A stretch of DNA of 64,000 nucleotides, taken from Gigaspora rosea (lineage: Eukaryota > Glomeromycota > Glomeromycetes > Diversisporales > Gigasporaceae). Made by a program: the position numbers and the translations under genes. The DNA is taken from NCBI GenBank assembly GCA_003550325.1, contig QKWP01000441.1, forward strand, positions 131,575 to 195,574, in the 5' to 3' direction. Below, one piece after another: positions 34,568-45,654 of this stretch. Each line of letters starts with the position of its first letter. Position 1 is the stretch's first letter. Under the pieces are notes generated by a model. It ran no database searches and had not been told where the DNA came from. It worked only from the letters and a program-made list of their open reading frames with translations.

Positions 34568-34786
34568 ATAGGGGTATTGTGGCCAGGTTAAAGTTTCTAC
34601 TAATAAAATTTTTTTAATAAGCAAGTAGATTTTTGTATAATTTTTATTATTTGAACTATACTTAATAAAGAATAAATTACTGTAAAAAAATCTTTATATT
34701 ATATATAGTTTTAGATATAAATAATTAGTACACAAATATAATATAAAAACTAAATTCTGGGGGGGTATTGTGGCCAATTATTTGAC
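34568..34786. repeat. Direct repeat of GGGGTATTGTGGCCA
   Basis: GGGGTATTGTGGCCA occurs at about 34571 and again at about 34764 in the same orientation, with AT-rich sequence between. It may be the ends of a small unidentified element. Confidence 0.4.
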
Positions 34787-35096
34787 AGTGAATAACTTTT
34801 GATCTACCAGTCCGTTTTGGATGATTTTACCACCAAAATGACCGTCTCGATAAGACGATTCTAGCAAGCACAAAATCGTTAAAATCCAATTACGGGATCC
34901 CAAGATCGTTAAAGGGAAATATGTAAAATTTTGCAGATTTACTAATATAATTTTATAAAATATGATAAATTTATATCGATCCCAGGACCCCGTGATTAGA
35001 TTTTGACGGTTTTATGCTTGTTAGAATCGTCTCACTGAGACGGTCATTTTGGTGGTAAAATCGTCCAAAACAGACCAGTGGATCAAAAGTTATTAA
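34787..35096. repeat. Foldback element F1, intact copy
   Basis: The ends TAACTTTTGATC(T/C)AC are inverted, and the arms contain CCAAAATGACCGTCTC. The arms pair over about 130 bp with mostly transition mismatches around an AT-rich centre near 34940. This is the best-preserved copy of the family. Confidence 0.8.
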
Positions 35097-35191
35097 CTAT
35101 TAAATATTCTATATATATTTAATAATTAATTCAAATATGTGCAAAAACCTATATTTGCATAAATGATGCTATCTTGTAATCTAGTGATCGG

Positions 35192-35815
35192 NNNNNNNNN
35201 NNNNNNNNNNNNNNNNNNNNNNNNNNNNNNNNNNNNNNNNNNNNNNNNNNNNNNNNNNNNNNNNNNNNNNNNNNNNNNNNNNNNNNNNNNNNNNNNNNNN
35301 NNNNNNNNNNNNNNNNNNNNNNNNNNNNNNNNNNNNNNNNNNNNNNNNNNNNNNNNNNNNNNNNNNNNNNNNNNNNNNNNNNNNNNNNNNNNNNNNNNNN
35401 NNNNNNNNNNNNNNNNNNNNNNNNNNNNNNNNNNNNNNNNNNNNNNNNNNNNNNNNNNNNNNNNNNNNNNNNNNNNNNNNNNNNNNNNNNNNNNNNNNNN
35501 NNNNNNNNNNNNNNNNNNNNNNNNNNNNNNNNNNNNNNNNNNNNNNNNNNNNNNNNNNNNNNNNNNNNNNNNNNNNNNNNNNNNNNNNNNNNNNNNNNNN
35601 NNNNNNNNNNNNNNNNNNNNNNNNNNNNNNNNNNNNNNNNNNNNNNNNNNNNNNNNNNNNNNNNNNNNNNNNNNNNNNNNNNNNNNNNNNNNNNNNNNNN
35701 NNNNNNNNNNNNNNNNNNNNNNNNNNNNNNNNNNNNNNNNNNNNNNNNNNNNNNNNNNNNNNNNNNNNNNNNNNNNNNNNNNNNNNNNNNNNNNNNNNNN
35801 NNNNNNNNNNNNNNN
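35192..35815. other. Assembly gap (624 N)
   Basis: All bases are N. The apparent open frames across it are artefacts. The right edge resumes in a poly(A)/GATAAAAAG purine tract, so the gap probably reflects a repeat that could not be assembled. Confidence 0.99.
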
Positions 35816-37141
35816 AAAAAAAAAAAGATCAAAAGATAAAAAGTAAAAAAACGGTATAAAAGATCAAAAAGGATAAAAAAGAAAAAGATAAAAAATAAAA
35901 AAAAAACATTATAAAAAAAAAAAAAAAGATCGAAAAAGATAAAAAGTAGTGTATGGTGGGAATAAAAAAAATAATAACGTGCTTTTTTTACTTTATTTGT
36001 TTATTTATTTATTGTTTTGTTTTGTTCATTGTTTTTCTCCTTGTATTTTTACCAGCTTTAGGTAATTTTGGAGATTATCGCAGATTATAATAGGCGGCAC
36101 CTATTATAATCTGCGAAGATTATACTTTTTAAAGATTTGCATGGATTTTTGGCAAAAAATCTGCGAAGAACTACAAAAATCTAAATTTTGAAGATCTTTG
36201 CAGTTTTTTAAACAAGATTCTGCACTTATTTGATAAATTTGAAGATCACTACAGATTATTAATGTTTTTATTTTCCCGATGAAGTATTATATATACATAA
36301 TAAGGGGATAGCTAAAACCATGTACTCATGTGACTTTTTGAAATTTTAGTTAAAATTCATATCAGCATTAGGGTCAGAGTTAGGGTTAGGGCCAATATAG
36401 GCAAAATTACCTTCCTAACATTATTAATGGCCCAAGATAGGTTTAGAATACCGCTTTTATGTTCTTGCGTTTTTTTTGTTTTTTGACTTCTTCGGGCTGA
36501 TCCGTATAAACAAAATTTTGCGACTCCGTTTGGTTGATTTACACGAAAATGTTACGTGGGTACATGGCTTTAGATGACCCCCATAATAAGAAAAGTGAAA
36601 GAACAATCTGAAATTTAGTTTTTACAGATCTGCCTACTCTACTGCACTATGTCTCATTATGCGTCTGTTTCTGTTTGTCCACCTGCATGCCTTTTTCACG
36701 ATTAGGATAGGAACAACAATGCTGATTTTTTGGAGGGAATATGCCGGATTTCCCACTTTTCATCCAAAATTCCAGAAAAAATCTTCAAGCAAGAATATGA
36801 TAGTGGGTATATTGTTAAGTATGTTCTTGCAAACAAAAACTTTAAGGATAGTACAGAAAGACTTATTTTTTAGTTCATCACCTAGCCAAACTGTAATATC
36901 TTTGTTAACGGAAGAAAACTTCTACTAGAATTTCTTGTACCAAGGGTGCCCACTGCCAGTTATCTTGCACAACCACCGCTTCTGGCTTGCATGCCAAATA
37001 TATAAAGGAGTTCCCCAGAGTAGAAAAAAAAGAAGTTGACCTTTATAAAAACCAGTATTAATAGCTGCTTTGTCTTTTACTAAAAAATTTTTTGTTTTTT
37101 TTTTGTTCCGAAATTTGTACAAGTGATCAATAGGAAGAGTT
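35816..37141 (-). mobile_element. Retroposon family C copy, interrupted by an M2 MITE
   Basis: The purine tract (35816-35945), then GAAGTATTATATATACATAATAAG flanking the MITE (shared part under 20 bases: AAGTATTATATATACAT), then 36590-37141 match the family C order at 41243-42288. The minus-strand 5' end lies at about 37141 (GGAAGAGTT). Open stretches at 36659-36928 and 36925-37122 fall within it and have no known domain. Confidence 0.6.
36304..36581 (+). mobile_element. hAT-like MITE family M2, copy c (278 bp, 8-bp TSD)
   Basis: The perfect 8-bp duplication CATAATAA lies at 36296-36303 and 36582-36589. The ends GGGGATAGCTAAAACCATGT and the complement of GGGGTCATCTAAAGCCATGT are inverted. 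It is the least decayed copy, and the interior has GAGTTAGGGTTAGGG. Confidence 0.88.
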
Positions 37142-37643
37142 GTTTACTTCATATTAATATTCACTGAGAAAAAGCTATTGATATTGAATTTTAATTTAAA
37201 ATAATTTAATTAATAGTTTATTTTATTATATCTTATTTTTAATTTTTTTATATATTATTATAAAAATACTATATATTTATTTTTTTTAAAGGTTGAAGAT
37301 GAGATCTTGCTTTTATCTTTATTAAATATAATAGAAACTTTTAAAATACTATATTTTTAAATTATGTATTTTAAAAAGTTAATATAATTTGTTAAAAAAT
37401 AAAGCTATAGAGTAGAGTATATATAGATTATTTTTATATAATTTATAGTTTATTAGATTTTTATATAGTAAATAAAAAAATACTTTTAATAAATCTTTTT
37501 AATATCTTTATATATAGAATAAAGTCAATAGAAATAAACTAAATTAATTAGATAAATTTATCTTATTTTTATTAGTTTCTCTTATATAAAATAATAAAGT
37601 TGTACAATATATATTGTTTAAAAAAATTAAATATATATATATG

Positions 37644-37833
37644 TTGTGCATCAGATTAAAACTTGCATCAGATTGAATCTGACGCACGTCAGATGACTAT
37701 CAGTTGACCAGCATTAAATGATTGGCAACAACTGGCCTAAACTAACTTCTAACTTTACTGTAATTTTACCCTAACCCTAATCTAATTTAGACCGGGTCTA
37801 ATCTGACGCAAGAATCGATCTGACGCATGACAT
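37644..37833. repeat. MITE family M4, copy b (GC-richer copy)
   Basis: It shows inverted TGTGCATCAGATT / complement of CATGCGTCAGATC ends, each doubled internally (CTTGCATCAGATT and CTTGCGTCAGATT). It retains CpG sites that are TA or TG in the partner at 4396-4583. The interior has CCCTAACCCTAATC. Confidence 0.7.
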
Positions 37834-37894
37834 ATACAACTAAATTTTTATAGAATGCTATATATTTTTTGTAGATTGTACAAAAAATAGCTTG

Positions 37895-38165
37895 ATTTAG
37901 AACCCCAGACATCTAGTACAGAGATCACACTTTAGCAAAAGTCCCTGAAATTTGAGAAGTAAAATAACAGTTTTTGGCAATTATCTTGGCATTCAGTAGT
38001 CCAATTTGAATAAACTTTTTTTTTAAAATAAAGCTTTTAGTAAGATGCATCTAATAAAAAAGTTTATTTCATTCTGATTACTGGATCAGAAGTTATTTAA
38101 GTAAATATAGTTTTGTTATTTTTAACAAATTAGATCAAAATTGGCCAAAATTCAGCAGGGTTCTT
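37895..38165 (-). repeat. MITE family M6, copy b
   Basis: It matches 39227-39515 in reverse orientation, sharing CAATTATCTTGGCATTCAGT and GCATCTAATAAAAAAG. The terminal block reads CCCAGACATCTAGTACAGAG. Confidence 0.6.
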
Positions 38166-38550
38166 TTGATTCTGATTGGCTAAATCATATAATGTTTATA
38201 TATAAATATTTATAAAACTACATTTTAAGCTATTATACACATGACTATTATGCAAAATTTTTCTAATTAATTATACTTTTAGCCACTAAATAAGCTTTTT
38301 TAATATTAAAAATAGATTATTTTGATATATATTCTTTTAATTTTCTTAATTTTTTAAATAAAGATGAACAATATTATATTTTTGATAAAAATTTATCAAT
38401 ATACTCATTTTTATTTCTAAAATTAAAAAATTAGATAATAATATACTGGAATAATGTATTTTTTGATTCCAAACAAGTTTATTTAGACTTAAAATTATAG
38501 TTTATTAGCAAAATTTTGGATAATACTAAATTTTTTATATTTTTATTAAA

Positions 38551-39064
38551 GGAGCATCCATAAATAATACGTGTATTATATATCCCTACATAGTAGCTTT
38601 TGACCCCCAAACTATATAAAAAAATTTTTAAAATCTATATATTTATATATAAAATTTTACAAAAACTTGAATATTTTGTGATACAGCAATTCAATTTAAA
38701 TGATTTTGGTACAAATTAATTCGTCTCAGTGAGAAGAATCAAATAGTTCTAATTTTATTTTATTTGGATCACTGGATTAACAGATATTCACAAAAAACTA
38801 TTGGTTTATAGTAATTTTATAAGAAAAAATAGAACCAATAGAATTTTGCCAATAACTTCTAATCCAGTAATCCAAATGAAATAATATTGGTACTATTCAA
38901 TTTCTCTCACTAAGATAAATCAAATGGTACCAAAATCATTCAATTTGAACCTCTGGATCAAAATTTAGACAAATTTTTTTAAAAAATTTATGTTATATTT
39001 TTTTGATTTTTCTCTACTTATCAGAAAAATGTTATATTTGTATAATGTTATTTGTAGATACCTC
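38551..39064 (+). mobile_element. MITE family M1, copy d (514 bp)
   Basis: GGAGCATCCATAAATAAT at the left and the complement of GAGGTATCTACAAATAAC at the right are inverted. The interior order (TGACCCCCAAACTATATAAA, then two F2 palindromes, then TTTTTCTCTACTTATCAG) is the same as copy c. Confidence 0.75.
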
Positions 39065-39226
39065 TAATAAAAATATAAAAAATTTTGCATTATGCAAAAT
39101 TTTACTAATGAAATATATTTTTGATCACTAATACAGTCAATTCTTTTATTCTGTCAAAAATATTTTTTAAAATATTTTATATATAAAAAATTTTTTAAAT
39201 TCAAGAGTTATTATTAGCAATTAGCA

Positions 39227-39515
39227 GAATCCCAAACATCTTTCATATAGGTCATAAATGAATTTTGGGCAATTTTGATTTAATTTGCTAAAAATAACAA
39301 AACTATATTTAATTAAATAACTTCTAATCTAGTAATTAGAATTAAATAAACTTTTTTTTTGTTAGATACATCTTACTAAGAGCTTTCTTTATTTTTTAAA
39401 AAAGTTGTTCAAATTGGACTACTAGATGCCAAGATAATTGGCAAAAACTATTTTTTTACTTTTCAAATTTTGGGTTTTTGCTAAAATATATAAAATATGA
39501 TCTCTGTACTAGATG
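39227..39515 (+). repeat. MITE family M6, copy c
   Basis: This is an uninterrupted copy. It runs from AGAATCCCAAACATC to the complement of ACTTTAAACATCTAGTACAG. It matches 6745-7500 (without its insertions) and 37895-38165. Confidence 0.6.
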
Positions 39516-40231
39516 TTTAAAGTCTTTTATTAGCTAATCCAAACTTTATAATAAAATTTACAAATGTTCTAGAAGATTTTGTTCAGTTTAGAGAGAATTT
39601 AATTGTGGCAAATTAGAAAGAGACAACTATAGACTTTTTTAGTACTTAAAAATACATTATTTTAGTATATATTTTTATTTTATATAAGCTTATTTAGAGC
39701 CAAAATTTATCTATTAGTAATATATTATATTATATATATAATTATATATATTATATTTGTATAATGTAAGACTTTGGCTTATTCCCTACTTTTTATAATA
39801 TCATACAGTGCAGAACACCAAAAGCCATATATTTTTTATAGTAAAATTTTTAAATTAATATAACTTCTTAAAAAATAAACCAATGCAAAAAATTTTTTAT
39901 ACAATTAATAGATTTTGATTAAACTATAAAGTTTATCAAAAGTTTTTATTTTTTATTTAGTTTTGAAAGTGTAATATTAAATTAAAGTTTTATATATAAT
40001 TTAAAAATTTGGCATCTAATATAAAAAAATAAAAAATATATAAATTTTATTAGCAAATAAAATTAATTTTAGCTTAGTTATACAGAATTTAACCAATCAA
40101 AAATCTAGATTTATATTATACAGCAGGCAAAAATTTGGCATCTATATATGTCTTTAGGTGTCCCATACTGTATAATATCTGTCATGGTTCTAATTGTAAA
40201 GTTATAATAATTTTAAGAAAATTGTATAGAT
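39516..40231. other. AT-rich stretch
   Basis: CCCATACTGTATAATATC near 40160-40190 resembles the end of an M7-type element (62580). Otherwise no feature can be supported. Confidence 0.35.
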
Positions 40232-40433
40232 ACATGTCTTTATGAAGACTTTATATATAGTAGCCAATTATATTTAGAGTTAATAAAATTTCTTTTATGT
40301 TTTTATTAACAAAGTTAGAAAGTTTGTAGCTAATTTTAATTGGCCAATAATAAGCAATGTATTCTATAGCACGTGCTTATTTTTGATTGGTTATTCATAT
40401 ATAGGGTCTTTATGAAGACATGTCTTTATAAAA
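40232..40433. repeat. MITE with ACATGTCTTTATGAAGAC ends
   Basis: ACATGTCTTTATGAAGACTT at the left and its inverted counterpart ending at 40433 each contain the same self-complementary block. The right one is followed by another TCTTTATAAA. It has no coding potential. Confidence 0.6.
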
Positions 40434-40874
40434 TAATATCTATAATTTTATATAAATCTAATAAAAAAAACTGAGACACAATTTTGCTTTTTTTTAAAAA
40501 AAAGTTAGTTATTATTAAAATTTTAATATTTTATTTGGTTTTAAAGTATCTATTTTTGAAACTATAAAAGCTTTATATAAATAAAAGTACAACTAGTTAT
40601 ATATACAATTTTGCTTATTTAAATAGTTTATTTATAGATTCTATACTAGAAGCTATATTTGTACAGAACTCTGAAATATACACAAATTGATTAGGTATTG
40701 GTTTGCTTATTTTTGGGATTTTTTATACAGATCTAACCAATTTTTACTAATATTACTAAAATATTAGCAATATATATATGGTTAGTTCTAATTTTATAGT
40801 AATATAGTTCATACTTTTAAAATTTTTTTTTATATTTAAAGGTAAGATATGGTTTATTTTTAACAAACTTAGTA

Positions 40875-41092
40875 AGGCCACGCAAACTAATAAAATTGGT
40901 TCTCATAACCTGGCTGGGTCACTTTTTTTGAAAAGTTAAAAATTTTTGTTATAATAAAATTTTTTTGAAAAAAAAATTTATAAAAATTTTTATATTAAAA
41001 AAATTTTTAAATATAACATTTTTTGCTGGCCGGCTGGGTCCTATTTGCTTGTCTCATGTTATGAGAACCAACTAATTTAATTTGCGTGGCCT
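40875..41092. repeat. MITE with AGGCCACGCAAA ends
   Basis: AGGCCACGCAAACTAATAAA at the left and the complement of AGGCCACGCAAATTAAATTA at the right are followed by TTGGTTCTCATAAC in both arms. CTGGCTGGGTC / CGGCTGGGTCC occur in direct orientation inside. I could not fix the target duplication. Confidence 0.65.
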
Positions 41093-41242
41093 AAAGTAGT
41101 ATCTTTTTATACAGGTATTTATAAATTTGTAGTTTAAGATACTCTTAAGGGAGCGCCATTTATCACCTGATTTTTTAGATGGGTGGGGGTAGAGAAATTA
41201 TCAGGTCCTATATATAATATAATATATATAATATATATATAT

Positions 41243-42288
41243 ATTTTTTTTCCTTTGACAATCTTGTGCTATTTTATTAGATTTTAAAGACTGTATATAT
41301 AAAATACACAATACACAAACATCTATTTCCTAAATAGGCCACAACCCGGCTGCCTCAAGGGTACCCAAGAAGGATTATCGCACTGGTGTTTGTCAGGTCA
41401 GAGTGGTCACGCTTGATCACATGAATACACTTCTCACCTATAACACGGTACCCAGTTACCTTTTCATATTCCACTCCTTCAAAAAACTTCATCCTTGAGC
41501 TTCTCATAAGACAAAGAAAAAGAAAGGAGAATCTCAAATGGGGGCAAAAACAACTACATGAAAACCACCAAAACAAAGTCCCAAAAGCAAAACAAAACAA
41601 CGAGAAATACAAAATACACAAAAGAGAAAAACCAAAGATAAAGAAATAAAGGAAAGAATATGAAGGTGTTACAACGTCTAAAACACCAACAGCGTTAAAA
41701 ATTATATAACACTGCGTAGGTCAGCCTACCAAAGTATTATATGTACATATATAGAAAACTACGTTAAAAAAGGAAAGAAATTTTTTCACGAGCCCTCCAA
41801 GGTCCCAGACCCAAACAGTACCAGTTCCACACCAGGGACGTATTCCCAATTTGGAAGGAGTAAACAATGCCAATCCTTTGGAGGAGGTAAACCAGGATGC
41901 TCACTTTTTGGCAAAAATTTCAAGAAAAAACCAAACAGACAGAGACGACACTTGGAGCAAATTCAAAGGAGCGTGTAGAAAGATAAAACTCATTTTGATG
42001 CTGTTCCCTGTTGTTTTACCACGAGATACTTCGTCAACGAAGGCACTAACTTTGGTCTCCACCAAAATTTCTTGTACAAAAGCACCTCCTGCCAGTTATC
42101 TGCACAACGACGCTCTTGGTTTGCATGCCGAATATAAGAAAAGAGTCCCTCAAGCAGTAGTTGACCTTTCTAAAAACTGTATACTTGTGTTATCCTACAG
42201 TACTTTTTAGTACCTGCACCACTCCAGCAAGAAACTTTTTGTAATTCTTCCGTCAGAAATTTGGTCCTAGTGATTGTTGGAAAGAGTT
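41243..42288 (-). mobile_element. Retroposon family C copy
   Basis: On the minus strand it runs from the conserved 5' block (complement of TGTTGGAAAGAGTT, ending 42288) to a poly(A) near 41243. Shared landmarks are TTGCATGCCGAATATA, AAAATTATATAACACTGCG and CCCGGCTGCCTCAA. The AT-repeat flank hides any target duplication. Open frames at 41355-41621 and 41851-42210 lie inside and show no known domain. Confidence 0.65.
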
Positions 42289-42559
42289 CCGAATTGATAT
42301 ATAATATATATAAATATATATTTATATATATTATTATATATATATAATTTTTAATATTGAATAACTTTTGATCCACTAGTCCATTTTTGATGTTTTAACT
42401 ACCAAAATGTTCATATCAGTGAGACGATTCTAACAAGCCCAAAATCATTAAATTCTAATCACAGGGTCTTAAGATCGACAAAAATTTGGATTCTATATAC
42501 AATTAATAATTAGATATGTCTAATTCAGTGCACCTAAGTTCTATAATGAATATCACGTG

Positions 42560-42860
42560 CCATATCAATCGGAATTAGATAATTTTGATACCATTCGATT
42601 CATTTCATTGAGACGAATCAAATGACACCAAAATCACTCGAATTTGATCACTCAACTATGCAATATCACATTTTAACGATTATTTTAAAACATAGTCCAA
42701 TTTTGGTACAGTACCTAATTCGGTGCACTAAAGATCTCTAATGATATTTGTGAACTATTGATCCAAATTATACAATTTTGGTACCATTCAATTCGTTACG
42801 ATAAAATGAGTCAGATGGTACTAAAATTATGCAATTATGATCGATAGTTCACAAGATATT
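42560..42860. repeat. Two F2 palindromes in tandem
   Basis: 42560-42665 and 42735-42860 each carry the ATACCATTCGATTC / GAATCAAATG type hairpin with GTGAACTATTGATC-like flanks as at 345-450. GTGCACCTAAG and GGTGCACTAAAG words between them match TAGTACACCAAATTAGGCAC near 460. Confidence 0.55.
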
Positions 42861-43093
42861 ATCATTTAATCAAAATAATCTGTGTAAAACAAAATTGAAA
42901 TTAAAATAAAATCGTTGATAGACTGGTCCATTTTGATTATTTTACCGCCAAAATGACCGCCTTGAAGAGACGATTTCAATGAGCCAAAATTTTTAAAATC
43001 TAATCACAGGATCACAAGATCGTTAAAGATTTTCTTATTATTTTAATGAAATTAGATTAATTGATAATCCATCTATCAACTGGAGAGTGATCC

Positions 43094-44215
43094 TATAAGC
43101 GAAATGTGGCGTACTTCCATCTAAATTTTTTTATTACTAAGTTAATAATACATGTTTACTAATTGAAAGTTGTAGAGCTTGTCGAAACGCATCTAATAGT
43201 AGTTAGATCATCCAAATTGGCCTAGTAGATGGCAAGATATCATCGAAAAACAATTGGCTAACTATGTGACAGAAATCATATAGGTGAAATTGGGTCCATA
43301 TTATTTTATCGACAATCTTTTCACCGACATAACATTATACCGACAAATACTCACTGACAAGTTCATTTTACTGACAGTTTGTTTCACCAAAGTTCATTTC
43401 ACCGACAAGTTTTTTTTCAAATAGCACTCTAACTTTAGCCCTAATTCTATCTAATTCTACCCTGACCTTAACAACAATGACCAGAATTACTTTGTCAGTG
43501 AAATGAGCTTCGGTGAAATAAACTGTCAGTAAAATGAACGTGTCAGTGAATAATTGTCGGTGAAATGTTATGTCGGTAAAATGTTATATCAGTGAAGTGA
43601 TTGTCAATTAATTGATTGCCACCCGGTGAAATGTGCGTGCTTTTATTTAAAACTTTTTTCTTACTAAGTTAACAATATATATCCACTAATTAAAAGTTGT
43701 AGAGCTCGTCGAGATGCATCTAATGTAGTTAGAACATCCAAATCAGCCCAGTGGATGGCGAGATTTCATCAAAAAACAATTGGCTGACTATATAAAATCT
43801 CTATGTAAAACAAACATAGTTAGATTTTATATAGTCAGCCAATAATTTTCAACAATATCTTGCTATTCACCAGGTCAATTTGGACGTTCTAACCACCATT
43901 AGAAGCATCCCGACAAGCTCTACAACTTTCAATTAGTGGGCATGTATCATTAACTTAGTAAGAGAAAAGTTTTAGATAGAAGCACACCACATTTCGCCTA
44001 TAGTGATTTTATGTGATTTTTGTCACAGATTTTTATATAGTCAGCCAATTATTTTTTGATGATATCTTGCCATTCACTAGGCTGATTTGGATGATCCAAC
44101 TACTATTAGATGCGTCTCAACGAGCTCTACAACTTTCAATTAGTGGACATGTATCGTTAACTTAGTAAGAAAAAATTTAGATGGAAGCATGCCATATTTT
44201 GCCTATTCTAGCCGG
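43094..44215. repeat. Nested foldback, AGTTGTAGAGCTTGTCG family
   Basis: The unit AGTTGTAGAGC(T/C)(T/C)GTCGA...TCCAAAT(T/C)(A/G)GCC occurs four times: plus at 43160 and 43690, minus at about 43900 and 44120. 43640-44003 forms one complete palindrome; 43094-43285 and 44016-44215 form an outer pair of arms. A third, unrelated foldback (43290-43630) sits in the left half. Confidence 0.7.
43290..43630. repeat. Foldback of TTTCACCGACAA words (family F7)
   Basis: The left arm has TTCACCGACATAACATTATA, ACTGACAAGTTCATTTTACT and TTTCACCGACAAG in series. The right arm has the complementary series. The centre carries CTAATTCTACCCTGACC. It is related to 23235-23487. Confidence 0.7.
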
Positions 44216-44624
44216 ATTATCAATTAAATTTACACAAAAGTTGAACGATCTTGGGATCCTGTGATTGGATTTTGATGGTTTTGGGCTTGTTAGAATCGTC
44301 TCATTGAGACGAACATTTTGGTAGTTGAATAATCCAAAACAGACCAGTAGATCAAAAGTTATCCAATTTTTATTATATATATATATATTATTAAATTTTA
44401 ATCTTAGAAAAATTATCGGATAGGGGTAGGCAGTGTTGTACATTTTCACTGTCCTAGCCTTTTTTCGCCATGTTCCAACATCCCAACGTCCTAGCATCCC
44501 AAGTGTCCCAACTATGTCACAAGCCTTAATAATTAATAAATTAATTTAAAAAAGGAGTTATCTATGTGCCACCCCGGGTGGTAAATTATTTTTGCCACCC
44601 CAGTGATCATCCAATCAAATCTCA

Positions 44625-44850
44625 CTAAAAATACAATTTTTTTATCATTAAAAATACGATTTTTATTATTAAAAATATAATTTTTATTATTAAGAATACA
44701 ATTTTTTATCATTAAAAATACAATTTTTTTATTTAAAAAAAAACGTAACATAAAAAAAAAACTTCGCATAACAAAAAAAGAAAAAAAAACTTCGCATAAC
44801 AAAAAAAAAGAAAAAAAACTTCGTGTATAAAAAAAAAAAGTTTGACAAAC
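44625..44850. repeat. Two short minisatellites
   Basis: First come about five units of ~26 bp (TTATTATTAAAAATACAATT type, 44625-44740). Then come three ~31-bp units (AACTTCGCATAACAAAAAAA type, 44758-44840). Confidence 0.8.
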
Positions 44851-44999
44851 ATCGTTGCGTAATGAACATCGTTGCATAACGAAGTGACAAAGCCCCCCAA
44901 ATCCACTGCAACAAGGGCGGCGAAAGAAACGGGAAACAGAAGGAAAAATCCTTAGAAGAACCACCGGAAAACGACGAAAGAACCTGCAAAAAGATGACA

Positions 45000-45650
45000 A
45001 AGAACCTACTGGACGAACCCACTGAAAAACGACGAATGAAAAAGAGTTAGTGCTCTACTTACATCAAAAAAAAAAAGGATACACGTGGGAAAAAAACGCC
45101 AAGGACACATCGGGAAGCGAACCGAAGGTCCATTCCAGTGAATCAACCACAAACGCCGAAAGCAACAGGGAAGAAACCAAAAAACCGGAAAAAAAGGGTT
45201 AGTGCGCTAAAAAAAAAAAAAAAAAAAAGGATACACGTGGGAAAAAACGCCAAGAGTACGAACCGAAGGTCCATTCCAAAGATTCAAACCACAGACGCCG
45301 AAAGCAACGAGGAAGAAACCTAAAAAGAAAAGGAAAAAAGATGTTATTATGGTAATAAAATAAAAAAAGAATATTTATAGAAAAAACCCAAAACACACCG
45401 GGAAGCGAAACCGAAGTTCATTCCACCACAAACGCTAAAAGCAACGGGAAAGAAACCTAGAAACCTGAAAAAAAAAGAGTTAGTACGCTAATTATATCAA
45501 AAAAAAAGGATACAGGTAGGAAAAAACGCCAAGAGTACACTGGGAACCGAACCGAAGGTCCACTCCAGAGATTCAACCACAAACGCCGTGAGCAACAGGA
45601 AAGAAACCTAGAAACCTGAAATAAAAAGAGTTAGTGCGCTAATTTGAACG
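45000..45650. repeat. ~143-bp tandem repeat, four copies
   Basis: ACCGAAGGTCCATTCCA-type words recur at about 45121, 45262, 45410 and 45551, each followed by CAAACGC...AAAGCAAC, GAAACC and GAGTTAGT. Spacing is 141-148 bp. It is clearly more GC-rich than its surroundings. Confidence 0.85.
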
Positions 45651-45654
45651 CAAA

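Larger units (their letters stand above)
42358..44368. repeat. Foldback F1, split by nested insertions
   Basis: The left half is at 42358-42485 (TAACTTTTGATCCACTAGTC) and the right half at 44232-44368 (complement of TAACTTTTGATCTACTGGTC). They match the intact copy at 34787-35096. About 1.7 kb of other foldbacks sits between them. A second half-copy of F1 lies at 42905-43050. Confidence 0.6.

Noticed and set aside
34568..34786. A solo LTR bounded by the GGGGTATTGTGGCCA direct repeats
   Set aside because: No TG...CA ends, no target duplication and no internal LTR features.
35149..35846. Long open frames on both strands across the gap
   Set aside because: They consist of N bases and have no meaning.
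43290..43630. CRISPR-like array of TTTCACCGACAA words
   Set aside because: Spacing is irregular, the words are degenerate, and the right half is the inverted copy of the left half, so it is a foldback element.
44533..45396. Hydrophobic minus-strand frames in 44.5-45.4 kb
   Set aside because: Poly(A)/poly(T)-driven frames over tandem repeats inside a non-autonomous transposon; no domain.
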